21,573 nt of DNA from a virus: the IMG/VR virus record IMGVR_UViG_3300034112_001434, positions 1 through 21,573 of that record. The stretch is one strand, 5' to 3'. The notes beneath the pieces were generated by a model. That model ran no database searches. It was not told where the DNA came from and worked only from the letters and a program-made list of their open reading frames with translations. Positions within the stretch are counted from its first letter, which is position 1. Each line of letters starts with the position of its first letter. Position numbers and translations under genes: made by a program. Of this stretch, positions 14,502 to 21,573 are shown piece by piece.

Positions 14502-16049
14502 CTACTCCTTGTTGGATTGGGTTGGGTTGAGGTCTGTCAGTGCATCAAGCTCATAGAGCTCAATCAGTGACGCTGCGACTCCCGGCTCCATCCCCAGTTC
14601 CTCGGCCTTGACCTGCGATGCAGGTTCCTCGGCCTTGACCGGCTCGGTCGGTGATTCGAGAGAACCGAGAACATTGTCCAAGAGTGCTTTCGCCTCACGG
14701 AGAGAGTTCTCGTTCTTCGCAGATAGGGTGCGGCCAGCCTTACGGTTGGCAACAGTGGCACGGCCACTCTTGGCTTTCTCCTCACTCGCTACGAGCTCGG
14801 AGAATCTGAAACCGACGAATAGTTGGGTTGCCGAATAGACATCCGCTTCCTGTTCGTAGATACGGACGAGAGCGAGGGGATCATCTTCGCTTGCTTCGAG
14901 GCTTAGAGGATCGCCATCGACACCGAAGAAGCCTTCGGTCATGATGTATTCGACTCGGCCATAACCGTCTTGGCCCCACATAACGTAGGAGCCTTCAGAC
15001 AGTTCGCCAGGTTCGGCTTTGCGGCTTACCTGAGCTGCTTTTGCTGCAATGAGCTGGGTAGCTGGATTGGCACCCTTGAGGGTGACTGAGGCTTCCAAGA
15101 TGTGAAGTTCACGAAGCTCATTGACTCCGTCGTCGCCCTTTGCCTCGTCGATCACGTCATAGGCAAATGAGAATTCAGTGACTACTCGTTCGTTCAGAAG
15201 CGTGCGAACCATCTGTGCTCGCGGCGTGTCGAAGAATGCTGCCTTGATTAGCAGGCCGTCATCGGTCTCTTCAGCTTCGAGTGTTTTTCCGATAAATGAT
15301 TCAGCTGTAGAAAAATCGTGGTTCCACACCACCGGCAGTGTCTTACCGGCAGCAGCATAACCTTGTAGGGATTTAGCGAATGCGCCAGGCATGACTCTAT
15401 CGCCGACGAGATCGGTGTTTCCGAATACAGATACGAGAGCAGTGAATGACCCATGAGGTGCCTCAGAGTCTGATACTGCCTTTACCTCGATCTCAGCTGG
15501 AAAGCTTTTGATGTTCATGCTATGGGACTCCTTTCCCGTTGTTGATTGAGTGCGTGCGGATTCCTCATCGGCAAGTTCCGAGAGAATGCGTTCTGCCCAA
15601 GCACGTCCGGGGTCTCCTCCCCATAGTGCCCAAGCTATTCGACCGGCAGATGGATAGCCTTCCTCGTCCGGTGACCATCCTTGACCTTGCTTATCTACCT
15701 CGTGTCGAGCGAAGTAGCTTACCATGCGACCGATTGTTTCTTCGGAGAGGTTTCGACCGTTGGCAATGTCTCGTGCGCGAGCTACCCCTACCTCGGTCCC
15801 GCCACGTCCGTATTCCTGTCTCCAGCGCAGCCCTCGCTCAGCTTCCTCACGAGCTCCTTGCGGGGGTGAGTATTGCTTGCGACCGGCACTACGTTCCCCA
15901 CCTACCGGAATGTCCTCGGCCAATGAGATTGCTACCATCTGATCTACAGCTTCCTGTCTCGTGCGATGACAGCCGACTACCTCGCCATCCTCTTTCTCAA
16001 CGGCCCAGCCTGAGCAGTCAGGGTTTTCGTTTGTCACGAAGTATGGCAT
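14502..16049 (-). CDS. Prohead protease with extra N- and C-terminal domains (S78 family)
   Basis: The full frame is 515 residues. The N-terminal 170 residues hold a Cys/Trp-rich opening (NPDCSGWAVEKEDGEVVGCH) and a helical domain containing RARDIANGRNLSEETIGRMV and GRIAWALWGGDPGRAW, often found attached to phage head-maturation proteins. From about residue 180 comes a serine protease of the HK97 family, with candidate catalytic His244 (VVWNHD), Ser294 (TEFSFAYDV) and Glu319 (HILEASV). Residues about 350 to 425 form a small beta domain (YVMWGQDGYGRVEYI, then DDPLALVRIYEQ and FVGFRFSEL). It cleaves scaffold and capsid N-termini. ATG 15518, with its own strong ribosome site, could produce a 338-residue protease alone. 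Its stop lies three bases before the capsid start. Confidence 0.92.
   Translation of the reverse strand: MPYFVTNENPDCSGWAVEKEDGEVVGCHRTRQEAVDQMVAISLAEDIPVGGERSAGRKQYSPPQGAREEAERGLRWRQEYGRGGTEVGVARARDIANGRNLSEETIGRMVSYFARHEVDKQGQGWSPDEEGYPSAGRIAWALWGGDPGRAWAERILSELADEESARTQSTTGKESHSMNIKSFPAEIEVKAVSDSEAPHGSFTALVSVFGNTDLVGDRVMPGAFAKSLQGYAAAGKTLPVVWNHDFSTAESFIGKTLEAEETDDGLLIKAAFFDTPRAQMVRTLLNERVVTEFSFAYDVIDEAKGDDGVNELRELHILEASVTLKGANPATQLIAAKAAQVSRKAEPGELSEGSYVMWGQDGYGRVEYIMTEGFFGVDGDPLSLEASEDDPLALVRIYEQEADVYSATQLFVGFRFSELVASEEKAKSGRATVANRKAGRTLSAKNENSLREAKALLDNVLGSLESPTEPVKAEEPASQVKAEELGMEPGVAASLIELYELDALTDLNPTQSNKE
15528..15534 (-). promoter_or_regulatory. Internal ribosome binding site for a shorter prohead protease
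   Basis: AAAGGAG on the minus strand ends nine bases before an in-frame ATG at 15518, which begins MNIKSFPAEIEVKAV exactly at the protease domain. It is a better match than the AGGA preceding the long-form start at 16049. This suggests that two products, or only the short one, may be made. Confidence 0.65.
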
Positions 16050-16052
16050 GGG

Positions 16053-18020
16053 TTATCCTACGAAGTCTACCATGCATTGGCAGTTAGCTCGCTCGTCGTC
16101 ATCCAGGTCAGGATCGCCCGGCCAACGAGCTCCATTGCTGAAGGTGTCGCTGATTGCGACTGTCTCGCCATTCAGAGCTGCGTGCGACCCGCGAGGGTTG
16201 CCGCTGGTCACAATCCATGTCTTAGTTCCACGGTTGTTGGCTTGTGCTGACTCGATTCGTCCAAAGTTCGCCATCGCAGTGGCCAGTGTAAATGAAGAGC
16301 CGACCGTGTCAGCGTCTCCCATCTCTTCAAACATCTCACGAGCTATGTCTACCGGCGAATCCTCGTCTCCAAGATCGGCGAACCGACGAGACAGCCGGTC
16401 TTGAGTGGCCTTGTTGATACGCTTTGCCGCGCCATCAGCTACAGCTGCGAGATAGTTTCGAGCATTATCTACATCCCACTCACCTACTATTTTTGCTGAG
16501 CGACTGGTGACTCTTGTTAGCGCAGGTAGAAGGTCAGCAGCCAGCTCCTTATCGAACCTGGCGCGGTCGTAAACGCGACGTGCGTCAGCTTTGACCTCTG
16601 CGGATTTGGCAGCTCCAAGTCTTGAAGCAACAGATCGACTCTGCCTCTCGAGATTGTCCTTGAGCACCTGAGCAATTGAGTCCGCTCCCGATTGACGAAT
16701 CTCCAAGAAAGTCTGTCTGCTGATTGCTTGCTTCTCGCCATCAGGTAGTGATGCTGCTTTAGCCTCTACGTTATCAGCAGAAAGTGTTCCGAGGGTTCGC
16801 TCATCGCTTACGGTATCTTGTGGTGATGCGAGACCGCCTACGAGCACATTGAGCGGAGTCACGAGATCGTCTCCGCCGTCGATTGCCGGTAGGTTGAGAC
16901 GAGCACGTGCCTCATTCCTTGTGAGGTAAGGTGCTCCTACGGAAGCTTGCAGAACACCGGCTTGCTCCTCGAATGACCCGCGCAGCTTTTCTTGCAGCTG
17001 GAATTCGAGATAGGCATTTGGCTCGTTGAATTCGGGTAGAAGCTGAGCTTCAAGTTCCTCGCTTATGATTGTTAGCCAGGGAGCTAAGCAGTCAGTGTAG
17101 AGCTGGCGATGTTGTTCAGTCAGGCTTGAGTAGTTCGCATTTCCGAGACCCAGCAGACCGGCAGGCACTCCGTAGGCAGCAGCAACGATTTCCCGAGCAA
17201 GTTGATTACTCTCAAGATACTGCGCGTCTCTCGGTGAGAATGTCTGTAGTGGCTTGGCAATCATGCCCTCTTCGAGGACTGCAGTCTTACCTGAATTCTT
17301 TGCGCCGGTAAAGCTGGCATCCCAGTCCGCACGGAATCTCGCACGAGCTGTGTCACTCCATTGAGGGGCACCGATCGGACGTTCAATGACCAGTGAAGCT
17401 CTCGCACCCTGTCTCCACAGACCTTCACGATGTTCGGCAGCAGCTTGCTGCTCAGCAAGTAGCTGACGTAAAGTTTCAAGCGGCGACAGACCCTTTCGCA
17501 GGTCTTTTGGATTGTAGCCATGAATGTGAATAACCTGATCCCGAGTGTAGTCGATTGTCCCGTTGGTTCCCTTGATGCGGTATCCTTCCGGACGTAGCCA
17601 ATTGTCTCCAAGAGCTTGCACCATGTTTGGTGGCACTCTGACGAGAGCAATGCGATCTCCGCTCCGAACCTTGACTCGGATAGCTTCGTCATAGATGCAG
17701 AGGTCTTTTACGAGACCTTCCATCCAGCGCGAACGAGTAGTGTAGATGTCGGGTTGTTCAAGAGTTTGTGTCAGCGATGTGCCGGTAATGCGCGAACGGC
17801 TATTGTCGCCATCTCGTCGATAGGCATGCAGAGGAATCTGCGAAATGTTCCGTGCCAAGAAATCGACCACAGAGCGGACCTCGTGCTGCGCCTTGTAGAG
17901 GTCAGCGTAGTCAATACCACGACCATCGAAAAGACTAATCTGCCCGCTGAGATCGGGTCGGTTCAGGAGATTGTTCGCCTGGACACTGACGAGACCGTCT
18001 GCGTTCTCGACGATTGCCAT
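16053..18020 (-). CDS. Portal protein fused to C-terminal MuF-like domain
   Basis: A 655-residue product with AGGAG seven bases before ATG 18020. Residues 1 to about 400 are an HK97-type portal: EVRSVVDFLARNISQIPLHA, VIHIHGYNPKDLRKGLSPLE, the QAAAEHREGLWRQGARASLV helix, and LAREIVAAAYGVPAGLLGLG followed by YTDCLAPWLTIISEELEAQL. HK97-type portals are commonly about 400 residues, so the remaining 250 are additional. After a helical connector, the last 60 residues carry TSGNPRGSHAALNGETV, DTFSNG, WPGDPDL and a NCQC pair (Cys648, Cys650), the pattern of Mu gpF-like minor head proteins. The portal forms the DNA entry ring; MuF proteins are internal head components. In many phages these are separate genes. 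Neighbours are LSm-like and protease genes. Confidence 0.94.
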   Translation of the reverse strand: MAIVENADGLVSVQANNLLNRPDLSGQISLFDGRGIDYADLYKAQHEVRSVVDFLARNISQIPLHAYRRDGDNSRSRITGTSLTQTLEQPDIYTTRSRWMEGLVKDLCIYDEAIRVKVRSGDRIALVRVPPNMVQALGDNWLRPEGYRIKGTNGTIDYTRDQVIHIHGYNPKDLRKGLSPLETLRQLLAEQQAAAEHREGLWRQGARASLVIERPIGAPQWSDTARARFRADWDASFTGAKNSGKTAVLEEGMIAKPLQTFSPRDAQYLESNQLAREIVAAAYGVPAGLLGLGNANYSSLTEQHRQLYTDCLAPWLTIISEELEAQLLPEFNEPNAYLEFQLQEKLRGSFEEQAGVLQASVGAPYLTRNEARARLNLPAIDGGDDLVTPLNVLVGGLASPQDTVSDERTLGTLSADNVEAKAASLPDGEKQAISRQTFLEIRQSGADSIAQVLKDNLERQSRSVASRLGAAKSAEVKADARRVYDRARFDKELAADLLPALTRVTSRSAKIVGEWDVDNARNYLAAVADGAAKRINKATQDRLSRRFADLGDEDSPVDIAREMFEEMGDADTVGSSFTLATAMANFGRIESAQANNRGTKTWIVTSGNPRGSHAALNGETVAISDTFSNGARWPGDPDLDDDERANCQCMVDFVG

Positions 18021-18029
18021 GTCTTACTC

Positions 18030-18245
18030 CTATTCCGTGACCTGAATAAAGTCTATGTTCTCTCGCTCGATGAGCACCTCGCCAGCTACGTCCACCGGCT
18101 CAGAGCCCGGCTCAAGCAGCGAAGCACCCTTGAGAAGCACTATGCTTCCCGATACCTCTATGAGATACCCACGGAAAGCTCTGCCAGTCTTTAGATTGAC
18201 GAGAACCTTCCGTGAGTATGCGAGCCTCTTGTATGGATTAGGCAC
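18030..18245 (-). CDS. Small LSm-like protein
   Basis: A 71-residue product from GTG 18245, with AAGGA six bases upstream. The sequence VLVNLKTGRAFRGYLIEVSG, followed by IVLLKGASLL and then GEVLIERENIDFIQV, matches the two-part Sm motif. Sm1 is a V-x-L-K-x-G-R strand set ending in a hydrophobic LLxxA strand, and Sm2 is G-x-V-L-I-x-x-x-x-I. Hfq and archaeal Sm proteins use this fold to form rings that bind RNA. Comparable small genes stand beside the portal in many actinophages, but I know of no defined role. RNA binding and ring formation are inference from the fold pattern. A structural head role is equally possible given the neighbours. Confidence 0.8.
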   Translation of the reverse strand: MPNPYKRLAYSRKVLVNLKTGRAFRGYLIEVSGSIVLLKGASLLEPGSEPVDVAGEVLIERENIDFIQVTE

Positions 18246-18254
18246 TGTCGTTCC

Positions 18255-19163
18255 TTAGCTTATCGCGCTGACGTGTAGTCCGATCCGATACGCAGCGGGA
18301 ACCGAGCCGATTTGGTTTTGGATGTTGTTCGGCAGTGTGTCCGTTTCGTAGTTGAAAGTTGCTGGATTGATGCTGCCATTGTAGTAGCCACCAGCCCAAA
18401 AACCATACGGCCCACTGGAGAAGTTTGCCGGGTTGATTCCGTTATTCCAAAACGGGTTGTGCTGCGTCTGCGCCAGCGTCAGGAATTGCGGTCCGTCTGC
18501 ATTGTCGTGTGTGCCGGTGTTTACCGGATTGACTGCCATACCTACGAAGTAGACTGTTCCAGCTGTTAGATTCACTGTCGATCCGAGAGTAATCTCCCGC
18601 ACCTCGCTGGAGAAACCACCCACGTCATCACTCGATTTGACCAGGGTGTAGCCCAAGTCTTTCACGAGTCCGTGCGGACGACCGGTGTTTCCTTGATCAT
18701 AGATGAAACCACGAACATGCATACCTGTATTGCCAGCGGCTGTCGTTCCGTTGCCGTTGTATGCGAATGCCCATTTGGAGATGGTCACATTGGTGTTGAA
18801 ACGGATAGCTGCGAGCATAGCTTGCGGGAATGCGTTCGTTGTATTCTGCGTTCCGTCGCCGATTGGGAAGTAGTAGCGGCTGGTCCCGATTGGTGCGATT
18901 GCTGGCCATGCTGTTCGAGGATCGCCGTCTTCCCAGCTCGTCCCGTTGAAGATTAGTGCGCTGTCGCGTATTGCCCCAGCCGTTGCTACATCTTCGAGGT
19001 CATTGAGGTCGATGTGGCCAGCGGGTGCTGGTCCGTTCACCCATTCGGTGCCGTCGTATTGCAGAACGTCATCGGTTGATGCGTCTGTGATGTTTACATC
19101 GGTCAGACCGTCAAGGTCACCGGCACCGGCTCCACCGGGTGCATAGAAGCTGCTATCAGGCAT
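18255..19163 (-). CDS. Fibre-like structural protein, possible head fibre or decoration
   Basis: A 302-residue product between terminase and portal. Two repeats near the N-terminus have the pattern L-x-D/G-L-x-D-V-x(8-9)-D-x-L-x-x-x-G-T-x-W-x-x-G: LDGLTDVNITDASTDDVLQY then DGTEWVNG, and LNDLEDVATAGAIRDSALIF then NGTSWEDG. Such repeats occur in phage tail and head fibres. The following 200 residues are beta-rich and full of Gly, Asn and Thr (STVNLTAGTVYFVGMAVNPV, PYGFWAGGYYNGSINP), consistent with a jelly-roll or adhesin-like tip. The position in the packaging module, rather than among the tail genes, favours a capsid-attached fibre, but this is inference. It could also be a tail fibre encoded out of place. 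Confidence 0.75.
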   Translation of the reverse strand: MPDSSFYAPGGAGAGDLDGLTDVNITDASTDDVLQYDGTEWVNGPAPAGHIDLNDLEDVATAGAIRDSALIFNGTSWEDGDPRTAWPAIAPIGTSRYYFPIGDGTQNTTNAFPQAMLAAIRFNTNVTISKWAFAYNGNGTTAAGNTGMHVRGFIYDQGNTGRPHGLVKDLGYTLVKSSDDVGGFSSEVREITLGSTVNLTAGTVYFVGMAVNPVNTGTHDNADGPQFLTLAQTQHNPFWNNGINPANFSSGPYGFWAGGYYNGSINPATFNYETDTLPNNIQNQIGSVPAAYRIGLHVSAIS

Positions 19164-19165
19164 GA

Positions 19166-19447
19166 TTACCCCACCTTCAGGATTCGAACGTCTTGGCCGG
19201 CAGAGCTTGCGATTGCGTAAACGACTGACCCGAGCCGGAGATCGAGTGTTCGTGCCCCACCCGCAGGGATGGGAGAGCCATTTGAGGTTGTGACGGAGCT
19301 ATTTCCGCCGATGTAGATCGTCACCGATCCGTTGTTCAAAATTTCGTATGTGACGCGACCGTCTTTATTGCCAGCTGCATAGTCATCGCCGGTGATGATT
19401 GCTGTGGCTGCGGTTCCTACAGTCACTGCTGATGCTGTGATACTCAC
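19166..19447 (-). CDS. Small beta-rich protein, possible capsid decoration partner
   Basis: A 93-residue product from a GTG start sharing GTGA with the terminase stop. It looks like one beta-sandwich domain: ITASAVTVGTAATAIITGDD, RVTYEILNNGSVTIYIGG, SSVTTSNGSPIPAGGARTLD and VVYAIASSAGQDVRILKVG. The pattern 'NxGSxxxYxGG ... VTTxxGxPxxAG' recurs in small structural proteins of many phages and may bind the head or a fibre. It is two bases upstream of the fibre-like gene, so the two proteins probably act together. The function is not established. Confidence 0.68.
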   Translation of the reverse strand: MSITASAVTVGTAATAIITGDDYAAGNKDGRVTYEILNNGSVTIYIGGNSSVTTSNGSPIPAGGARTLDLRLGSVVYAIASSAGQDVRILKVG

Positions 19448-21057
19448 AGTAGCTCGACCCCCCGATCCTCGTAGACGCTCTTGCCGGTAAACGCTGAGCC
19501 CGTGAGCATGGCCGAATTCAGCGACATGGCCAGCGCGACGATTCCGTCGATACGAGCCACAGACCGAGCCTTGTCCACCTTGATGTTTCCAGCCGGGTCC
19601 ATGTTTACGAGTGCGCTGTCGGCGTGCGCTCGCAACACCGGGTGTGCTCCGTGCCTTAGCGTCTTGGAGAGGATGAGTGCCTCAAGCCTTTTGGTCGGAG
19701 CTGACATGGTTGCAAATCCCTGCCGTGTTGGAGCGACTCGCATTCCAAGCTCCTGGAGATCGGTTATCAGAGACGTAGCGTTCCACGGGTCATAGGCAAG
19801 CTCTAAAATCGGGTGCTTGTCAGCGATGTCAATGATAGCTTGCTTGATCCATTTGTAGTCCACGACGTTGCCCGGAGTCAGGGTGATGTGACCTTGATCG
19901 GCCCATGTTCCGTATGGCAGCCGGTCTCTTTTCTCACGCTCTCGAAGGTCAGCCCCTGGTATCCAAAAATGCGGTATCGCGGTGTATCCGCCATCTTCTT
20001 CAGGGAAGAGCTGCACGAGAGCACTGATGTCTGTGGTGCTCGAAAGATCGAGCCCGATGTAGCAAGGTCTTCCCTCATACTCCTTCTTGTCGATAGGTGT
20101 CTCGCCGCACGCATCCCAAGCTCGCATGTCAATCCAACGACTGACCTCCCTGGTCCAACGATTGAGATACAGCTGAGCAAAGGTAGTCTGACGAGCTGGC
20201 GATACTTTAGCCTTCTGCACTTCGCTCTCAAGGAAGTCCGGCATTACAGTAATTCCAAGAGACGGATTCGCCTTTGCCCATGTTTTAGGATTGTCCCAGT
20301 CGTCAGCGTCCTCAGCTGCGTAGATGACAGTGAGGAAGCTGTCGTCGCGGTGTGTTCCGTTTGCTACGTTCACAGCATACTCGTGCTGCTCCCATGCGAT
20401 GTGGTTCGGATCGTAGACACCGGCGGTAGTAATTCCAATAACGATTGGCTGGCGACGTGCTCCTACCGAGGAGCTGAGAACATCCCACAGCTCGCGACTC
20501 TTATGTGCGTGCACCTCATCGAGAACACAGAGGCTTGCCCCGAGCCCGTGTTGCCCCAGCGCGTCACCTGAGATTGTGCGGAGAACAGAGCCAGTCTTAG
20601 GCACCTCAATGTATGATCTAACAGCACGACACCGGCCACGTAGCTTTGGAGATGCCTGCACCATCTTTCGCGCCAGCTCGAAACATAGTCTTGCCTGAGC
20701 TCGATCACGAGCACCCATGTAAACCTGAGCTCCGGGTTCATTGTCGGCCAACAGACCATAGAGAGCGAGACCGGCGCACATGGTAGTCTTAGCTGCCTTG
20801 CGGGGAACCTCCACCCACACAGTGCGATACAGTCGAGTGCCGTCAGCTCGCTTGTATCCGAACAGCGGTCTAATGACCTCGTATTCCATCCACGGCATCA
20901 ACGGCCACGGTTCACCGGCACCTTTACCTTCCACCAGGTGTAGCAGCTCGAAGAAACGCACAGCTCGATCTGCCGCCTGCTCGTCGTAGTAGGCTCCATC
21001 GGGAAGGTATTTGCCAGCCGACGTATGGAGAGGCTTAGTCCAAGAGATCGCTGTCAT
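19444..21057 (-). CDS. terL: Terminase large subunit
   Basis: The product has 537 residues from ATG 21057, which has GGAG nine bases upstream. ATG 21072, five codons earlier, lacks a ribosome site but cannot be excluded. The ATPase half has a Walker A-like VPRKAAKTT (about residue 85) and Walker B LCVLDEVHAH (about 156 to 165), with a GITTAG coupling motif after it. The C-terminal nuclease half shows IGLDLSSTTDISALV, LELAYDPWNATSLI and RIDGIVALAMSLNSA, supplying the acidic metal ligands. It cuts concatemeric DNA and drives it into the prohead through the portal. The family is Terminase_1. It overlaps the small-subunit gene by 23 bases, and its own stop overlaps the next gene's start. Confidence 0.97.
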   Translation of the reverse strand: MTAISWTKPLHTSAGKYLPDGAYYDEQAADRAVRFFELLHLVEGKGAGEPWPLMPWMEYEVIRPLFGYKRADGTRLYRTVWVEVPRKAAKTTMCAGLALYGLLADNEPGAQVYMGARDRAQARLCFELARKMVQASPKLRGRCRAVRSYIEVPKTGSVLRTISGDALGQHGLGASLCVLDEVHAHKSRELWDVLSSSVGARRQPIVIGITTAGVYDPNHIAWEQHEYAVNVANGTHRDDSFLTVIYAAEDADDWDNPKTWAKANPSLGITVMPDFLESEVQKAKVSPARQTTFAQLYLNRWTREVSRWIDMRAWDACGETPIDKKEYEGRPCYIGLDLSSTTDISALVQLFPEEDGGYTAIPHFWIPGADLREREKRDRLPYGTWADQGHITLTPGNVVDYKWIKQAIIDIADKHPILELAYDPWNATSLITDLQELGMRVAPTRQGFATMSAPTKRLEALILSKTLRHGAHPVLRAHADSALVNMDPAGNIKVDKARSVARIDGIVALAMSLNSAMLTGSAFTGKSVYEDRGVELL

Positions 21058-21484
21058 CAGACGATTCTCCATCCGCTTTCAATCGCGTGCGTGCCGACGG
21101 GGTCAAGCCCAATTCGCCGGCGAGCTGGCGAATCAGCATCGCGGAGTCACGCTGCACTCTTACAGCTGGATTGCTTACCATGCCGTCACGCCGGCCTTCG
21201 ACCAGCACGCCTTCTCGATCCACAATCTCGGTCGAGCGTTGGTAGTTCACGACTGCGTTAGCATAAGCAGCCAAGATGTCTTGGTCGGCTTCGAAGAGTA
21301 GTCCCATCAGCTTCAGTTGCTTGGCGGTGCGTCGCCACACAGCCTTTGCATCTTTGCTGAGCCACGTCGGACAGCGCGGCTCGCTCTTGGCTGGCTTCGG
21401 TTCCTTTTGATTGATACGGTCAGCACGCACTCCGCGAACGACGCGCAGGTGCGTTGGTGTTGGTGCCGGTCCCGGTCTTGCCAT
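21035..21484 (-). CDS. terS: Terminase small subunit, P27 family
   Basis: A 149-residue product with a strong TAGGAGGAG ribosome site before ATG 21484. The N-terminus MARPGPAPTPTHLRVVRGVR followed by EPKPAKSEPRCPTWLSKDAK matches the P27 family opening (GRPPxPTxLxxLxG ... EPxP ... PxWLxxxAxxxWxR). It continues with LKLMGLLFEADQDILAAYAN and a C-terminal helix (SAMLIRQLAGELGLTPSART) before an acidic tail. It recognises the phage packaging site and delivers it to the large subunit, whose gene overlaps its 3' end. Length is normal for the family. Confidence 0.94.
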   Translation of the reverse strand: MARPGPAPTPTHLRVVRGVRADRINQKEPKPAKSEPRCPTWLSKDAKAVWRRTAKQLKLMGLLFEADQDILAAYANAVVNYQRSTEIVDREGVLVEGRRDGMVSNPAVRVQRDSAMLIRQLAGELGLTPSARTRLKADGESSDDSDLLD

Positions 21485-21573
21485 TACGAGCTCCTCCTAT
21501 GGGGTGCTTTTATCAGTGCGCCGATTCCGTTCGGTGACATAGTTGGCCTAACCTGTCCTTTTGCGGGCGAAGC
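21484..21573 (-). CDS. Possible 3' end of an upstream gene
   Basis: One minus-strand frame is open from the right edge for 29 codons and ends in TAA that overlaps the small-terminase ATG by one base. It reads ASPAKGQVRPTMSPNGIGAL then IKAPHRRSS. Another frame stops with TGA 20 to 30 bases before the terminase start and is also possible. An HNH endonuclease gene often stands here in related phages, but nothing visible identifies one. Confidence 0.25.
   Translation of the reverse strand, partial: ASPAKGQVRPTMSPNGIGALIKAPHRRSS

Noticed and set aside
17616-18194. A 192-codon plus-strand open frame across the portal start
   Set aside because: It is antisense to the portal N-terminus and the LSm-like gene, both supported by ribosome sites and motifs.
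19813-20571. A 252-codon plus-strand open frame
   Set aside because: It is antisense to the terminase large subunit, including its Walker B region, and has no protein-like motif pattern.

Overview
The window is a contiguous piece of a tailed double-stranded DNA phage or prophage with siphovirus-type gene content. Every convincing gene lies on the minus strand, so the map is best read from right to left. A WhiB-family gene, an LSm-like gene next to the portal and a DUF2746-like membrane protein next to the endolysin all point to an actinobacterial host. Base composition looks close to half G+C by eye, so a very high-GC host is not demanded. No integrase, repressor, tRNA, CRISPR array or insertion sequence is visible, so lytic or temperate lifestyle cannot be decided here.

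Right-hand third (about 21.5 to 13.0 kb), packaging and head: terminase small subunit (P27 type), terminase large subunit, a 93-residue beta-rich protein, a fibre-like protein, an LSm-like protein, an HK97-type portal fused to a MuF-like domain, a three-part prohead protease, an HK97-fold major capsid protein, a strong hairpin, and a small acidic/lysine-rich protein.

Middle (about 13.0 to 4.2 kb), neck and tail: head-tail adaptor, head closure protein, HK97 gp10-like protein, tail terminator, major tail tube protein, and tail assembly chaperones G and G-T joined by a visible GGGAAAC -1 frameshift site. These are followed by the tape measure protein, a distal tail protein, and a large hub protein whose C-terminal half looks like a beta-propeller.

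Left third (about 4.2 kb to the left edge), lysis, regulation and DNA metabolism: a DUF2746-like membrane protein (holin candidate), a 53-residue basic ORF, an M15-like endolysin, WhiB, an unrecognised 199-residue protein, a probable single-strand annealing protein, a 71-residue unknown, a small helix-turn-helix-like protein, a RusA-like resolvase, and the N-terminal 306 residues of a DnaB-like helicase that runs off the left edge.

The genes are packed tightly. Many neighbours share ATGA or GTGA overlaps, which suggests long polycistronic messages with coupled translation. The largest gap is 89 bases after the capsid gene and holds the hairpin; no gene-free stretch reaches 300 bases. No wholly new system is evident. 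The most useful leads are the alternative start inside the prohead protease, the fibre-like gene inside the packaging module, the LSm-like gene, and WhiB overlapping an unknown gene.
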